A stretch of DNA of 64,000 bases from JACCXG01 sp963785755 (GTDB taxonomy: Bacteria; Acidobacteriota; Vicinamibacteria; Vicinamibacterales; 2-12-FULL-66-21), in the NCBI GenBank assembly GCA_963785755.1, contig CAWAXG010000013.1, forward strand, positions 310,001 to 374,000, in the 5' to 3' direction. Under the pieces are notes generated by a model, which was not told the DNA's origin, did no database searches, and was given only the letters and a program-made list of their open reading frames with translations. Of this stretch, positions 47,827-56,675 are shown piece by piece. A program made the translations under genes and the position numbers. Each line of letters opens with the position of its first letter. The stretch's first letter is position 1.

Positions 47827-49896
47827 TCAAAAATCGAATTGATCGATGTTCGCCTTCGTGAACTTCAGCGGCGCCCCGAGGATGATCTCGCTGCCCCTGA
47901 TCTGCAACCGCCCCAGCCTGCCGCCCTGCATGCCCCTCGCACCGGCCGAGAGCGAGCCTTGCAGCATCTGCATGCCGGCATGAATCGTGAGGTAGCCGAG
48001 GTCCCGCGTGTTCCACAGCACCACCGTCTGCACCCAGTCCCCGTGCACGTACGGTTTGTTGATGTTCGGGAGCGACAGGCCGATGACGTGAACGTTCTTG
48101 CGTCCGGCCTGCTTCACCGCCTCGGCGGCGCCCGGAACCGCCGGCGCCGAGATCGCCATCACGAGCCGCACGTTGGGATGCACCCGGAGCACGGTCTGGG
48201 TTTCGGAGAACGCCTTGTCGCGATCGTCATCGGTCGGGCGGATCGTCGCGAGCGTCAGGCCTGGATGCTGCTCGGCCATCCGCGTCTTGATGAACGAGAT
48301 CCATTCGTTCTGATTGGCCGCGCTCAGGGCGCCGGTGAGGATCGCGAACTCCCCTTTCCCGCCGAGCAGCCGCGAGGCTTCGTCCGTCAAGGTCGTGCCG
48401 ATGCCTTCCGACGTCGCCTGATTCACGAAGAAGTCCCGCGCGTCAGGCTCGGCGTCGGCGTCCCACGTCAGGACCTTGATGCCACGCTCGCGGGCCTTGC
48501 GCAGCACCGTGGAGATCCCCGCCCGGTTCTCGACGGCCACCGCGATGACATCCACCTGCCGCGTGATCCAGTTCTCGATGACTTCGTTCTGTCTCGCCGC
48601 GTCGAGGCCGGTCGGGCCGTCCCAGATCAGCTCCACGCCGAGCTCCTTGGCGGCTTCCTCGGCGCCGACCCGGCAGCTGACGAAATAGGGATCTCCTTTG
48701 GCCTTCGGCATCATCGCGATGACGGGACGCTTCGCGGAAGCAGGAGACCCGGCCGCGACGGCTGTTGCGGCTGGTTGTGGGGTGGGCGCGATCGAGCGCA
48801 CGAGCCACACGTTCGTGCTGGCCACAATCAGCGACCCGGCGATGACTGCCGCGCAGAGCACGGCAACCTGACTGTTCTTCACGTCTGCATCCTCTAAAGT
48901 GTGCGCCGCCGGCAAGGCCGATGCCGTCGTGGCCGTCGCGACCACCACGGCCTGTGCCCGCTCGATGCCGCGGATCCGGTCGAGGGCGATCGTCACGAGC
49001 AACAGCACGCCGGTCAGCACTCCCGCGAGCTCCGAGGGCAGCGCGGCGAGCCGCAAGCCGTTCCGGAGAATCGCGAGCGCGAACAGCCCGAGCAGGGTGC
49101 CGCCGAGCGTGCCGCGGCCGCCGAACACGGACGTGCCGCCGAGCACGACCGCGGTAATCGCGTCCAGCTCGTAGCCGCTGCCGGCATCGGCCCGCGCCTG
49201 CCCGAGATGCGCGACGTAGATGATACCCGCGGCGCTGGACACGATCCCGGACAACAGATAGACGAGGCCGATGCGGCGGCCGACGGGAATGCCGGCAAAC
49301 CGCGCCCCCGCCGGGCTGAAGCCGATCGCGTACAGCGCGCGCCCGATCACCGAACGGTGCAGCAGCACCACATACGCCGCCAGGACGGCGAGAAAGATCG
49401 GCAGCTGGGCCGGAATCACGCCCCAGAAGTAGCCCTGCCCGAGCTGGAGGAACGAGGTGGGAAAGCCGGTGTAGTTCACCGCGCCGTGGGTAATCCCCTC
49501 CGCGATGCCGCGAAACAGCGACAGCGTGCCGAGCGTGACGATGAGCGGCGGAATGCCGAGCCGGGCCACGAGGATCGCATTCAGTCCGCCGCCCGCGGCT
49601 CCGATCAGCAGGCTCACCAGCGCGGCCGCGGCGACCGGCAGGCCCCAGTCGCGGGTCGCGACGCCGAACATGATCGCCGCGAGCCCCATCATGGCGCCGA
49701 CGGAGAGATCGATCCCGCCGGTGATGATCACCGGCGTCAACGCGATCGCGAGCAGGCCGAGCTCGACGCTCAGGCGCGTCAGCTCGAAGAAATTCGCAAT
49801 CGTGGCGAAGTTGGGGGCAATGGCCGCGAAGAGGGCCGTCTCCGCGAGCAGCGCGAGCAGCAGGATCCACTCGTTGTTGGGAAAGAAGCGCTTCAC
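47827..49896 (-). CDS. CUT2 sugar ABC transporter: permease fused to substrate-binding protein
   Basis: It has 689 residues. Residues 1-about 320 are an RbsC/RhaQ-like permease (ALTPVIITGGIDLSVGAMMG; GGTSVFGGRGTLGGTLLGLF). A further membrane segment (VLCAAVIAGSLIVAS, about 345-360) and a Pro/Ala linker lead to a complete periplasmic sugar-binding domain (about 390-689: VIAMMPKAKGDPYFVSCRVG, LIWDGPTGLDAARQNEVIEN, KVLTWDADAEPDARDFFVNQ). Normally the two are separate proteins. The frame is continuous and no other binding protein is present, so the fusion looks real. The gene overlaps the second permease by 4 bp. Confidence 0.88.
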   Translation of the reverse strand: MKRFFPNNEWILLLALLAETALFAAIAPNFATIANFFELTRLSVELGLLAIALTPVIITGGIDLSVGAMMGLAAIMFGVATRDWGLPVAAAALVSLLIGAAGGGLNAILVARLGIPPLIVTLGTLSLFRGIAEGITHGAVNYTGFPTSFLQLGQGYFWGVIPAQLPIFLAVLAAYVVLLHRSVIGRALYAIGFSPAGARFAGIPVGRRIGLVYLLSGIVSSAAGIIYVAHLGQARADAGSGYELDAITAVVLGGTSVFGGRGTLGGTLLGLFALAILRNGLRLAALPSELAGVLTGVLLLVTIALDRIRGIERAQAVVVATATTASALPAAHTLEDADVKNSQVAVLCAAVIAGSLIVASTNVWLVRSIAPTPQPAATAVAAGSPASAKRPVIAMMPKAKGDPYFVSCRVGAEEAAKELGVELIWDGPTGLDAARQNEVIENWITRQVDVIAVAVENRAGISTVLRKARERGIKVLTWDADAEPDARDFFVNQATSEGIGTTLTDEASRLLGGKGEFAILTGALSAANQNEWISFIKTRMAEQHPGLTLATIRPTDDDRDKAFSETQTVLRVHPNVRLVMAISAPAVPGAAEAVKQAGRKNVHVIGLSLPNINKPYVHGDWVQTVVLWNTRDLGYLTIHAGMQMLQGSLSAGARGMQGGRLGRLQIRGSEIILGAPLKFTKANIDQFDF

Positions 49897-50840
49897 GCGA
49901 CCTGCGCCGCCCGGGCATGCAGATGCGGTCGCACGGCATCGACCGCGACCGCGGTGAGGATGATCCCGCCCTGGATCGCGCGTTCCCAGTACGCGCTGAC
50001 CCCGAGGAACGTGAGGGCCGGGCCGATCGCGCCAAGCAGGATGACGCCGAGCAGCGTGCCGGTCGCCGTGCCTCGGCCGCCGGTGATCGCCGTGCCGCCC
50101 ACGACCACCGCCGCGATGACCTTCAACTCGAGCCCAAGTCCCGTGTTGCTCGGAATCTGATTGAAGCGCACCGAGTTCAGGATCGCCGCCAGCCCGGTCA
50201 GCGCGCCGGACAGGACGAACACGCCGAAGGTGACGCTGGCAGTACGGACACCCGCGAGCCGCGCCGCGTCGAGGCTCGACCCGGTCGCGTAGACCGCACG
50301 CCCCGCGGCCAGGTTACGCAATCCCCACGCGAGCGCGATCTGGAACACCACGACGACCACCGCAACGATGATCGGGTAGAGGCGATTGCTCGTGCCGAGC
50401 CACTGGTAGTGCGCCGGCAGATCCTGAATCCACGCCCCTTCCGTCGACCACCGGAGCGCGTCGCGCAGCGCGACCATCGTCGCGAGCGTCACGACGATGG
50501 ACGGAATGCGGACGTAGGCGATTAGACCGCCGTTGATGGCGCCAAGCAGGGCGCCGATGCCGCAGGCGCCGAGCACGACGACCGGCAGCGGCAGATCCCA
50601 CTTGGCCAGGACGCCGGAAGTCACCGCGCAGATCGCGAAGATGGATCCGATGGAGATGTCGATGTGGCCGGCGAGCACGACGAGCGTCATGCCGAAAGCC
50701 GCGATCAGCACCGGCACGTTCGCCAGAAAGAGATCCGCGAGGTTGTCGGGGGCGAAGAACCCTGGAGCGGCGACCGCCAGCACGGCCGAGAGGGCCAGGA
50801 TCGCCATCGCCACCGACGCTTCGCGACGCCCCAGCGCCAT
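49893..50840 (-). CDS. CUT2 sugar ABC transporter permease
   Basis: This is the second inner-membrane permease of the importer. It has 315 residues and about 8-10 membrane helices. The family block GMTLVVLAGHIDISIGSIFA and the coupling/late block VVVGGTAITGGRGTATGTLL are present. It resembles rhamnose/autoinducer-2-type RhaP or LsrC. It starts 2 bases upstream of the ATPase stop region and overlaps the fused permease by 4 bp, so the three genes form a tight operon. Confidence 0.9.
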   Translation of the reverse strand: MALGRREASVAMAILALSAVLAVAAPGFFAPDNLADLFLANVPVLIAAFGMTLVVLAGHIDISIGSIFAICAVTSGVLAKWDLPLPVVVLGACGIGALLGAINGGLIAYVRIPSIVVTLATMVALRDALRWSTEGAWIQDLPAHYQWLGTSNRLYPIIVAVVVVVFQIALAWGLRNLAAGRAVYATGSSLDAARLAGVRTASVTFGVFVLSGALTGLAAILNSVRFNQIPSNTGLGLELKVIAAVVVGGTAITGGRGTATGTLLGVILLGAIGPALTFLGVSAYWERAIQGGIILTAVAVDAVRPHLHARAAQVA

Positions 50841-50841
50841 G

Positions 50842-52353
50842 TCAGGCGTCCCCGTCGTGATTGAGCGCCAGCGACAGGATTTTCGACTGCGTCGCTTCGG
50901 CGCGGCTCATCACGCCACGAATCGTCCCGCCATGCATGACGGCAATCCGGTCGCTCATGCCGAGGATCTCGGGCAGCTCCGACGAGATCATCAGAATCGC
51001 GAGCCCCTCTTCGGCGAGCATCTGCATCAGGGCATGAATCTCGGCTTTCGAGCCGACATCGACCCCCTGCGTCGGCTCGTCCAGAACGATCACCGACGGC
51101 CTGGTCGACAGCCAGCGCGCCAGCGCCACTTTCTGCTGGTTGCCGCCGGACAGCGTGCCGACGTCGGCGAGCACGGAAGACGTCTTGATGCGAAGCTTCG
51201 AGACGTAGTCCTGCGCCCGGGTGACCTCGGCGGCCCGATCGATGAGGCCGCGGGTCGAGACCGACGAGAGGCTGGCGAGGCTGGTGTTCGCCGCAACGGA
51301 CATGTCGAGGACGACCCCGTGCTGCCGCCGATCCTCGGGTACGTAGGCGATGCCGGCGCGAATCGCGTCGGACGGCGAAGCGATCGTGCACGGGACTCCG
51401 TGGACGCGGATCTCCCCCGCGTCCGGCGGCGTGAGGCCGAAGATGGTTTCCGCGACCTGCGTGCGGCCCGAGCCGACGAGCCCCGCCAGGCCGAGAATCT
51501 CGCCGCGGTGGACCGTGAGGGTGATGTCGCGAATGCCGGCCGCGCGATTCGAGATGCCGCGGATTTCCAGCGCCGGCTTCCCGATCGTGACCGCCCGCTT
51601 CGGGAACACGGAGGAGATCTCGCGCCCGACCATCATGCGGATCAGCTCGGCCCGATCGAGCTCGTTGGCGCCATGCGTGGCGATCGTCTGTCCGTCGCGA
51701 AGCACGGTGATCCGATCGGAGACGGTGAAGATCTCCTCGAGGCGGTGCGAGATGTAGATCACGCCGACGCCGTGGCTGCGGAGCAGCGCGATGACACGGA
51801 ACAGGCTCTCCACTTCACGTTCACTCAATGACGCGGTGGGCTCGTCCATCAGCACGATCTTCGCGTCGGCGCCGATCGCCTTCGCGATTTCGACGATCTG
51901 CTGCTCGGGCATGCTCAGCGTCTCGACGAGTCGCCCGGGATCGAGCGCGGACCCGATCCGCGCGAGCAGCTCCGCCGCCCTGGCATGACGCTGCTTCCAG
52001 TCCACGCGGCGCCAGGGGCTGCCCGGCTCGAGCGCGAGCGCGATGTTTTCCGCGACGGTCAGATGCGGGAAGAGCGAGGGCTGCTGATAAATCACCGCGA
52101 TGCCCAGCGCACGCGAAGTCGCGGGATCCATGTGCTGGACCGGACGGCCCGACACCGTCAGCGTGCCGCCGTCGGGCTGTTCCGCGCCGGTGATGATCTT
52201 GATGAGCGTGGATTTTCCCGCGCCGTTCTCGCCGACGACCGCGTGCACCTCGCCGGCCCGCAGATCGAACGAGACGCCTTTGAGCGCACGGACGCCGGCG
52301 AAGGACTTCTCGATGGCTGTGGTGTGCAGGAGCAGCGGGGCCGCCTGGGACAT
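50842..52353 (-). CDS. CUT2 sugar ABC transporter ATPase (two ABC domains)
   Basis: It has about 503 residues. The first domain has Walker A GENGAGKSTLIKIITG, signature LSMPEQQIVEIAKAIG and Walker B IVLMDEPTASLS. The second has the usual degenerate P-loop GLVGSGRTQVAETIFG, signature LSGGNQQKVALARWLS and VIVLDEPTQGVDVGS. ATG 52353 (MSQAAPLLL) matches family N termini. The longer upstream frame crosses the regulatory region. It is the first gene of the operon and divergent from the regulator at 52643. Confidence 0.92.
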   Translation of the reverse strand: MSQAAPLLLHTTAIEKSFAGVRALKGVSFDLRAGEVHAVVGENGAGKSTLIKIITGAEQPDGGTLTVSGRPVQHMDPATSRALGIAVIYQQPSLFPHLTVAENIALALEPGSPWRRVDWKQRHARAAELLARIGSALDPGRLVETLSMPEQQIVEIAKAIGADAKIVLMDEPTASLSEREVESLFRVIALLRSHGVGVIYISHRLEEIFTVSDRITVLRDGQTIATHGANELDRAELIRMMVGREISSVFPKRAVTIGKPALEIRGISNRAAGIRDITLTVHRGEILGLAGLVGSGRTQVAETIFGLTPPDAGEIRVHGVPCTIASPSDAIRAGIAYVPEDRRQHGVVLDMSVAANTSLASLSSVSTRGLIDRAAEVTRAQDYVSKLRIKTSSVLADVGTLSGGNQQKVALARWLSTRPSVIVLDEPTQGVDVGSKAEIHALMQMLAEEGLAILMISSELPEILGMSDRIAVMHGGTIRGVMSRAEATQSKILSLALNHDGDA

Positions 52354-52484
52354 CTGCGGGCGAATGTTACCAGCAGCTGGCCGCTGGCCCGGCCGAAGCG
52401 GGCGGTCGTGCCGCGACGTATTTCTGAACGGTCCGGCACCCCCGTCGCGCGCGGCGCGCGGTTGGTTTATACTGCTCCCGGTCA

Positions 52485-52499
52485 TTTCGCATCGCGCAA
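52485..52499. promoter_or_regulatory. Candidate operator copy 1 (TTTCG-N5-CGCAA)
   Basis: It lies between the ABC transporter and its divergent regulator. The pattern matches the perfect palindrome at 52598-52612 except for one base, and both contain CATTTCGCA or CGCAA. It is next to TATACT (52470-52475), a possible -10 box. Confidence 0.45.
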
Positions 52500-52597
52500 C
52501 ACTTGGCACGCGCGACTTGGGGCGGCAGAGCCGGGCAACTGCAGACATATCGGTTCAAGTTCTCAGGCTTTTTGCGAATAATCGCTGCCACCCCGCG

Positions 52598-52612
52598 TTG
52601 CGCATTTCGCAA
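52598..52612. promoter_or_regulatory. Candidate operator copy 2 (TTGCG-N5-CGCAA)
   Basis: A perfect 5-bp inverted repeat separated by CATTT, 31 bp upstream of the regulator ATG. A third degenerate copy (TTGCGAATAATCGC) lies at 52572-52585. The positions fit autoregulation and control of the transporter operon. Confidence 0.5.
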
Positions 52613-52642
52613 TATGCCGGCCCGCTCGGGGCCAGGACCATC

Positions 52643-53785
52643 ATGAGCACCAAGACCACCGGCGCGCGGGATCCCTACCTCGTCAAGTCCGTCGTCCATT
52701 CCTCGCAGCTGCTGTCCGCCTTTCGCACGTCCGGCGAGGCGCTGCCGCTCCGCGAGATCGCCGCCCGCAGCGGCCTGCCAAAGAGCATGGCGTTCCGGCT
52801 GCTCTACACGCTGGAGCGATGCGGGATGATCGAGAAGGTCGGCGAGAACCTGTACCGGTCGCACGTGCGGCCGTTCAAGCAGAAGCCGTTCAGGCTCGGG
52901 TATGCGGCGCAGGGCACGGACTATCAGTTCTCGAAAGAGATCTCGGTCGGGCTGCAGCGCGCGGCCGCGGCGCACGGCGTCGAGTTGATCTCGGTCGACA
53001 ATCGCTACAACCCCAAGATCGCGCAGCGCAACGCCGAAGTGCTCGTGCGGGAAAAAGTGGATCTGGTCATCGAGTTCCAGACCGACGAGCACGTCGCCGC
53101 GACGGTCGCCGCCAAGTATCGCGATGCCGACATTCCGTTGATCGCGCTCGAGGTCCCGCATCCGGGCGCGACCTATTTCGGCGCCAACAACTACGAGGCG
53201 GGGCTGATCGGCGGACGGCACCTCGGGCGCTGGGCGAAACAGGCGTGGCATGGCGACGTCGAGGAGATCGTCATGATCGCCCTCGAGCGCGCGGGCAGCC
53301 TCCCGAAGATGCGGCTCACCGGCATGCTCGTCGGGATGAAGGAAGTGTGCCCTCAGCTCGAGCACTGCCGCGTCACATACGTGGACGGGGACGGCAAGCT
53401 GGGCGAGAGCTTCGAGGCGATCCGCAAGCATCTGCGCGTCACCCGCGCCAAGCGCATCCTCGTCGGCGCCATCAACGATCCCAGCGCGCTCGGCGCGCTG
53501 CGCGCGTTCCAGGAAGCGGGGCGCAGCGACTCGTGCGCGATGATGGGACAGAACGCGGCGCCCGAGGGCCGCGCCGAGCTGCGCCAGCCGGGCACCAGGC
53601 TCATCGGATCGGTGGCCTACTTCCCGGAGAAGTACGGCGCGGAGATCCTGTCCCTCGCGCTCGACATCCTGCACCGCCGGCCGGTGCCACCCGCCATCTT
53701 CGTGAAGCACCAGCTGGTCACGCCGGAAAACGTCGATCACATCTATCCGAACGATCGGCTCATGCAGATGAGTGGTGGAATCTAA
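52643..53785 (+). CDS. Regulator with IclR-type HTH and periplasmic-binding sensor domain
   Basis: It has 380 residues. The N-terminal winged HTH (about 12-65) has VVHSSQLLSAFRTSGEALPL and EIAARSGLPKSMAFRLLYTL, typical of IclR. The rest (about 80-375) is not the IclR effector domain but a sugar-binding-protein fold (ISVGLQRAAAAHGVELISVD, NNYEAGLIGGRHLGRWAKQ, RLIGSVAYFPEKYGAEILSL), as in LacI-type sensors. ATG 52643 has AGGA 7 nt upstream. It is divergent from the ABC importer and so likely senses the imported sugar. Confidence 0.85.
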   Translation: MSTKTTGARDPYLVKSVVHSSQLLSAFRTSGEALPLREIAARSGLPKSMAFRLLYTLERCGMIEKVGENLYRSHVRPFKQKPFRLGYAAQGTDYQFSKEISVGLQRAAAAHGVELISVDNRYNPKIAQRNAEVLVREKVDLVIEFQTDEHVAATVAAKYRDADIPLIALEVPHPGATYFGANNYEAGLIGGRHLGRWAKQAWHGDVEEIVMIALERAGSLPKMRLTGMLVGMKEVCPQLEHCRVTYVDGDGKLGESFEAIRKHLRVTRAKRILVGAINDPSALGALRAFQEAGRSDSCAMMGQNAAPEGRAELRQPGTRLIGSVAYFPEKYGAEILSLALDILHRRPVPPAIFVKHQLVTPENVDHIYPNDRLMQMSGGI

Positions 53786-53837
53786 GACAGAGTCGGTCTT
53801 CCCACACTCGAAAACACGGGTGGCGCTCCGCGCTACA

Positions 53838-53935
53838 CGACGTCACGAAGGCACGACGTCACGAAGGAATTGCGCATGATGACTAATCATCGTCGTGCCG
53901 TCGTGCCGTCGTGCCGTCGTGCGGCGCGAAGCGAA
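53838..53935. repeat. Inverted GTCGTGCC-word repeat
   Basis: Left arm ACGACGTCACGAAGGCACGA (53838 on) and right arm CGTCGTGCCGTCGTGCCGTC, ending GGCGCGAAGCG near 53935. This is the third copy of the unit at 36184 and 47713. It is followed by AAATTGGAAGTTGACG, a trace of the AACTTCC family, just before the ABC ATPase start. Confidence 0.7.
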
Positions 53936-53997
53936 ATCGGGGGCGAGCCACGTGGCTCAGGAGTAGAAATTGGAAGTTGACGTATTCTCGTAAAGAG

Positions 53998-54915
53998 ATG
54001 TCAGCGAAAGTAGTAGTCCGCGACCTGACCAAAAAGTACGGCGCCACCGAGGCCGCGCGCGGGCTCAGCTTCGAGATCCAGGACGGCGAGATTTTCGGGC
54101 TGCTCGGGCCCAATGGCGCGGGCAAGACGACCACGGTGGAGTGTGTGATTGGCCTGCGCGAGCCGGACGGCGGCACCGTGGAAGTCTGCGGGATCGACGC
54201 GCGCAAGCGGCCGCGCGACGTGAAGCAGAAGATCGGCGCGGCGCTGCAGACCACCTCGCTCCAGGACAAGATCACGCCGCGTGAAGCGCTCGAGCTCTTC
54301 GGGTCGTTCTATCACGTCAAGGCCCGCCCCGATGCGCTGCTCGAGCGATTCGGCCTGGTCGACAAGGCCGACGCGCCGTTCGATTCGCTCTCGGCGGGAC
54401 AGCGTCAGCGCCTCGCGCTCGCGCTCGCTTTCGTCAACAATCCCGAGCTCGTGTTTCTCGACGAACCCACGACCGGCCTCGACGCGCAGTCGCGGCGCGA
54501 GCTGCACGGCGAAATCCGCCGGATGAAGGCGGACGGCCACACCGTGCTGCTGACCACGCACTACATGGAAGAGGCCGAATCGCTCTGCGATCGAATCGCG
54601 GTGATCGACCGTGGACGAATCGTGGCCGCGGGGAGCACCACGGATCTGATCGCCGCGTCGAGCAGCGCGCCGTCCGTGAGCCTGACCGCGTCGCGGCCGC
54701 TGGATCGGCACACGCTGGCTCGAATTCCCGGCGTCACCGAAATCCACCTCGAAGGGGGAAGCGCCCGCTTCCGCGCCACTGACGTGAACGGCGCCCTGGC
54801 CGCGCTGGTCGCGGCGCTCCAGGCCGAGCACGTCACCATCCTCGAGCTCCACGTCCACAAAGCCAGCCTCGAAGACGTGTTCCTCGAACTGACCGGCGCC
54901 ACGCCGGCCGACTGA
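53998..54915 (+). CDS. ABC-2 type transporter ATPase
   Basis: It has 305 residues. Walker A GPNGAGKTTTVECVIG, signature SLSAGQRQRLALALAF, Walker B LVFLDEPTTGLDAQ and the switch histidine in VLLTTHYMEEAE are all present. A C-terminal extension (about 220-305) is typical of exporter ATPases of the CcmA/NatA/DrrA type. ATG 53998 is chosen; it lies close to GAG and repeat DNA lies upstream. It pairs with the permease gene 16 bp downstream. Confidence 0.9.
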   Translation: MSAKVVVRDLTKKYGATEAARGLSFEIQDGEIFGLLGPNGAGKTTTVECVIGLREPDGGTVEVCGIDARKRPRDVKQKIGAALQTTSLQDKITPREALELFGSFYHVKARPDALLERFGLVDKADAPFDSLSAGQRQRLALALAFVNNPELVFLDEPTTGLDAQSRRELHGEIRRMKADGHTVLLTTHYMEEAESLCDRIAVIDRGRIVAAGSTTDLIAASSSAPSVSLTASRPLDRHTLARIPGVTEIHLEGGSARFRATDVNGALAALVAALQAEHVTILELHVHKASLEDVFLELTGATPAD

Positions 54916-54931
54916 GGGCTGACAACGACCG

Positions 54932-56581
54932 ATGATGGATGCGTTCCTGCACCAGCTTCGCGCCAGCCTGCGGCTGCACTTCCGCAACCGCATGGCGTTG
55001 ATCTACAGCTACCTGTTCCCCACGATCTTCCTCATCGCATTCTGGGTGCTCTACCGCTACGAGCGCGTGCCGCTGGCTCGCCACATGGGCGAGCTGCTGA
55101 CCGTCACCGCCCTCGGCGGCGCCTGCTTCGGCTTGCCGACGACGATGGTGAGCGAGCGTGAGCGCGGCGTGTGGCGGCGATACCGGCTGGCTCCTGTCGC
55201 CACCGGAACGCTGCTCGCCAGCACCGTCCTCGCGCGCTACGTGCTGCTGCTGCTGGCGGGGCTGCTGCAGGTCGCGCTCGCGATGGCGATCGGCATGCCC
55301 CTGCCGCAGCATCCGCTCGACCTGTGGCTGGCGTTCACATTCGTCGCCTTCGCGCTGCTCGGCCTGGGCCTCGTGATTGCGACGCTCGCCGACAACGTTC
55401 CTGCGGTGCAGGCGCTTGGGCAATGCATCTTTCTGCCGATGCTGATCATCGGCGGCGTCGCCGTCCAGCTCGCAAGCCTGCCGCTCTGGGCTCAGCACCT
55501 CTCCGCGTTCTTTCCCGGCCGCTACGCCGTCGAAGCGCTGCAGGCGTGCGTCACCGGAAACGGGCTTCAGTCTGTGCGGTTCAGCATGCTGGCGCTGCTC
55601 CTCATCGGCGCCGCCGGGTCGCTCGCCGGCGTGAAGATGTTCCGGTGGGACGCGCAGCAGCGGTTCGCCACACGCGAAGGCAAAGGATGGATCGCCGTGG
55701 CGCTCGCCGCATGGGCGGCCGTCGGCCTGCTGGCGGAGTCGCGCGGACTGATCACCGTCACCGAAACCGGGGCGCAGACACAGGCCGCGCGCGCGACTGA
55801 ACCGGCGCCGGTCGATCCGCTGCCTGCGCCACAACCGGCCGTCCAGACACCGCCGCCGGTCTCGCAACCTCAGCCCGAGCCACCGCCGGCCGCACCCCCG
55901 CCTGCCGTGCCGGAAACAACGACGGCCAAGCCGCCAGCCGAGTCCGGGCGATCGGGAACGACGCCAGCGGCCCCGCCATCGTCAAAACCGCCTGGCGCCG
56001 ACGTCAAACCCGTCGCGCCTCTGCCCGCGCCATCGAAAGCGCCCGATCCTCCTCCGCCCTCGCCGCGAGGCGCGGGGCCGCCGGAGCCCGAGTCATGGCA
56101 GGCGGTCACAGCCGCGCACTTCGATGAGATCGTGTTTTCACGGCTGCCGCCGGACAGCGGTGTCGTGTCCCCAATCGCACCCGCGGACGAACCGCTCGAT
56201 CCGGATCTCGCGGCCGAGATCGAAGAAGTGCGCAACCGCCTGCCAACGTGGCGGCCCGGCCATGTCGCAGATCCCGTGCAGCGCGTGCGGAACGTCCTCT
56301 ACGTCGCTGCCGTCCCCGACGTGTTTCAAATGCCGCTCGAACGCCATCTCCCCCACGTCGTCTTCGAGCGGCTGCAGGCGGACGTGCCGAAGGGAGACTT
56401 GACCAAGATCCTCTTCTGGGTGGCCACGCATCCGATGGGGGGCGACGACAGCGCGGTGGACGATCTGCGGTCGGCCGGTTTGAGGACGAGCGGACCGGGC
56501 GACATCGAGCAGGCGCGCGAGCGGGTCATGCTCTACGCGCTGAAGCTGCTCGGCCGGTTGCTCGGCAAGATACCGGGATAG
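54932..56581 (+). CDS. ABC-2 permease with Pro-rich linker and extra C-terminal domain
   Basis: It has 549 residues. Residues 1-about 240 are an ABC-2 permease with six membrane segments (IYSYLFPTIFLIAFWVLYRY; LGLGLVIATLADN), followed by a further membrane helix (IAVALAAWAAVGLLAE, about 250-266). A Pro/Ala-rich linker (about 280-380) leads to an acidic C-terminal domain (about 385-549) with FDEIVFSRLPPDSG, EVRNRLPTWRPG and LYVAAVPDVFQMPLERHLPH. I do not recognise that domain. Its last helix (RVMLYALKLLGRLLG) may be amphipathic. The exported substrate is unknown. Confidence 0.82.
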   Translation: MMDAFLHQLRASLRLHFRNRMALIYSYLFPTIFLIAFWVLYRYERVPLARHMGELLTVTALGGACFGLPTTMVSERERGVWRRYRLAPVATGTLLASTVLARYVLLLLAGLLQVALAMAIGMPLPQHPLDLWLAFTFVAFALLGLGLVIATLADNVPAVQALGQCIFLPMLIIGGVAVQLASLPLWAQHLSAFFPGRYAVEALQACVTGNGLQSVRFSMLALLLIGAAGSLAGVKMFRWDAQQRFATREGKGWIAVALAAWAAVGLLAESRGLITVTETGAQTQAARATEPAPVDPLPAPQPAVQTPPPVSQPQPEPPPAAPPPAVPETTTAKPPAESGRSGTTPAAPPSSKPPGADVKPVAPLPAPSKAPDPPPPSPRGAGPPEPESWQAVTAAHFDEIVFSRLPPDSGVVSPIAPADEPLDPDLAAEIEEVRNRLPTWRPGHVADPVQRVRNVLYVAAVPDVFQMPLERHLPHVVFERLQADVPKGDLTKILFWVATHPMGGDDSAVDDLRSAGLRTSGPGDIEQARERVMLYALKLLGRLLGKIPG

Positions 56582-56675
56582 TCTTGGCGCCTAGTCGTAT
56601 ATCCGCCGGACGCACAGGAGGAAGCGAATGAGGTAGCAAACAAAACCTCGTTTTCCTCCCGTCCTCCCGTCCTCC

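Noticed and set aside
52354..52642. N-terminal extensions of the ABC ATPase and of the divergent regulator
   Set aside because: Both frames stay open into the intergenic region, but family N termini and ribosome sites place the starts at 52353 and 52643, and the region holds operator-like palindromes.
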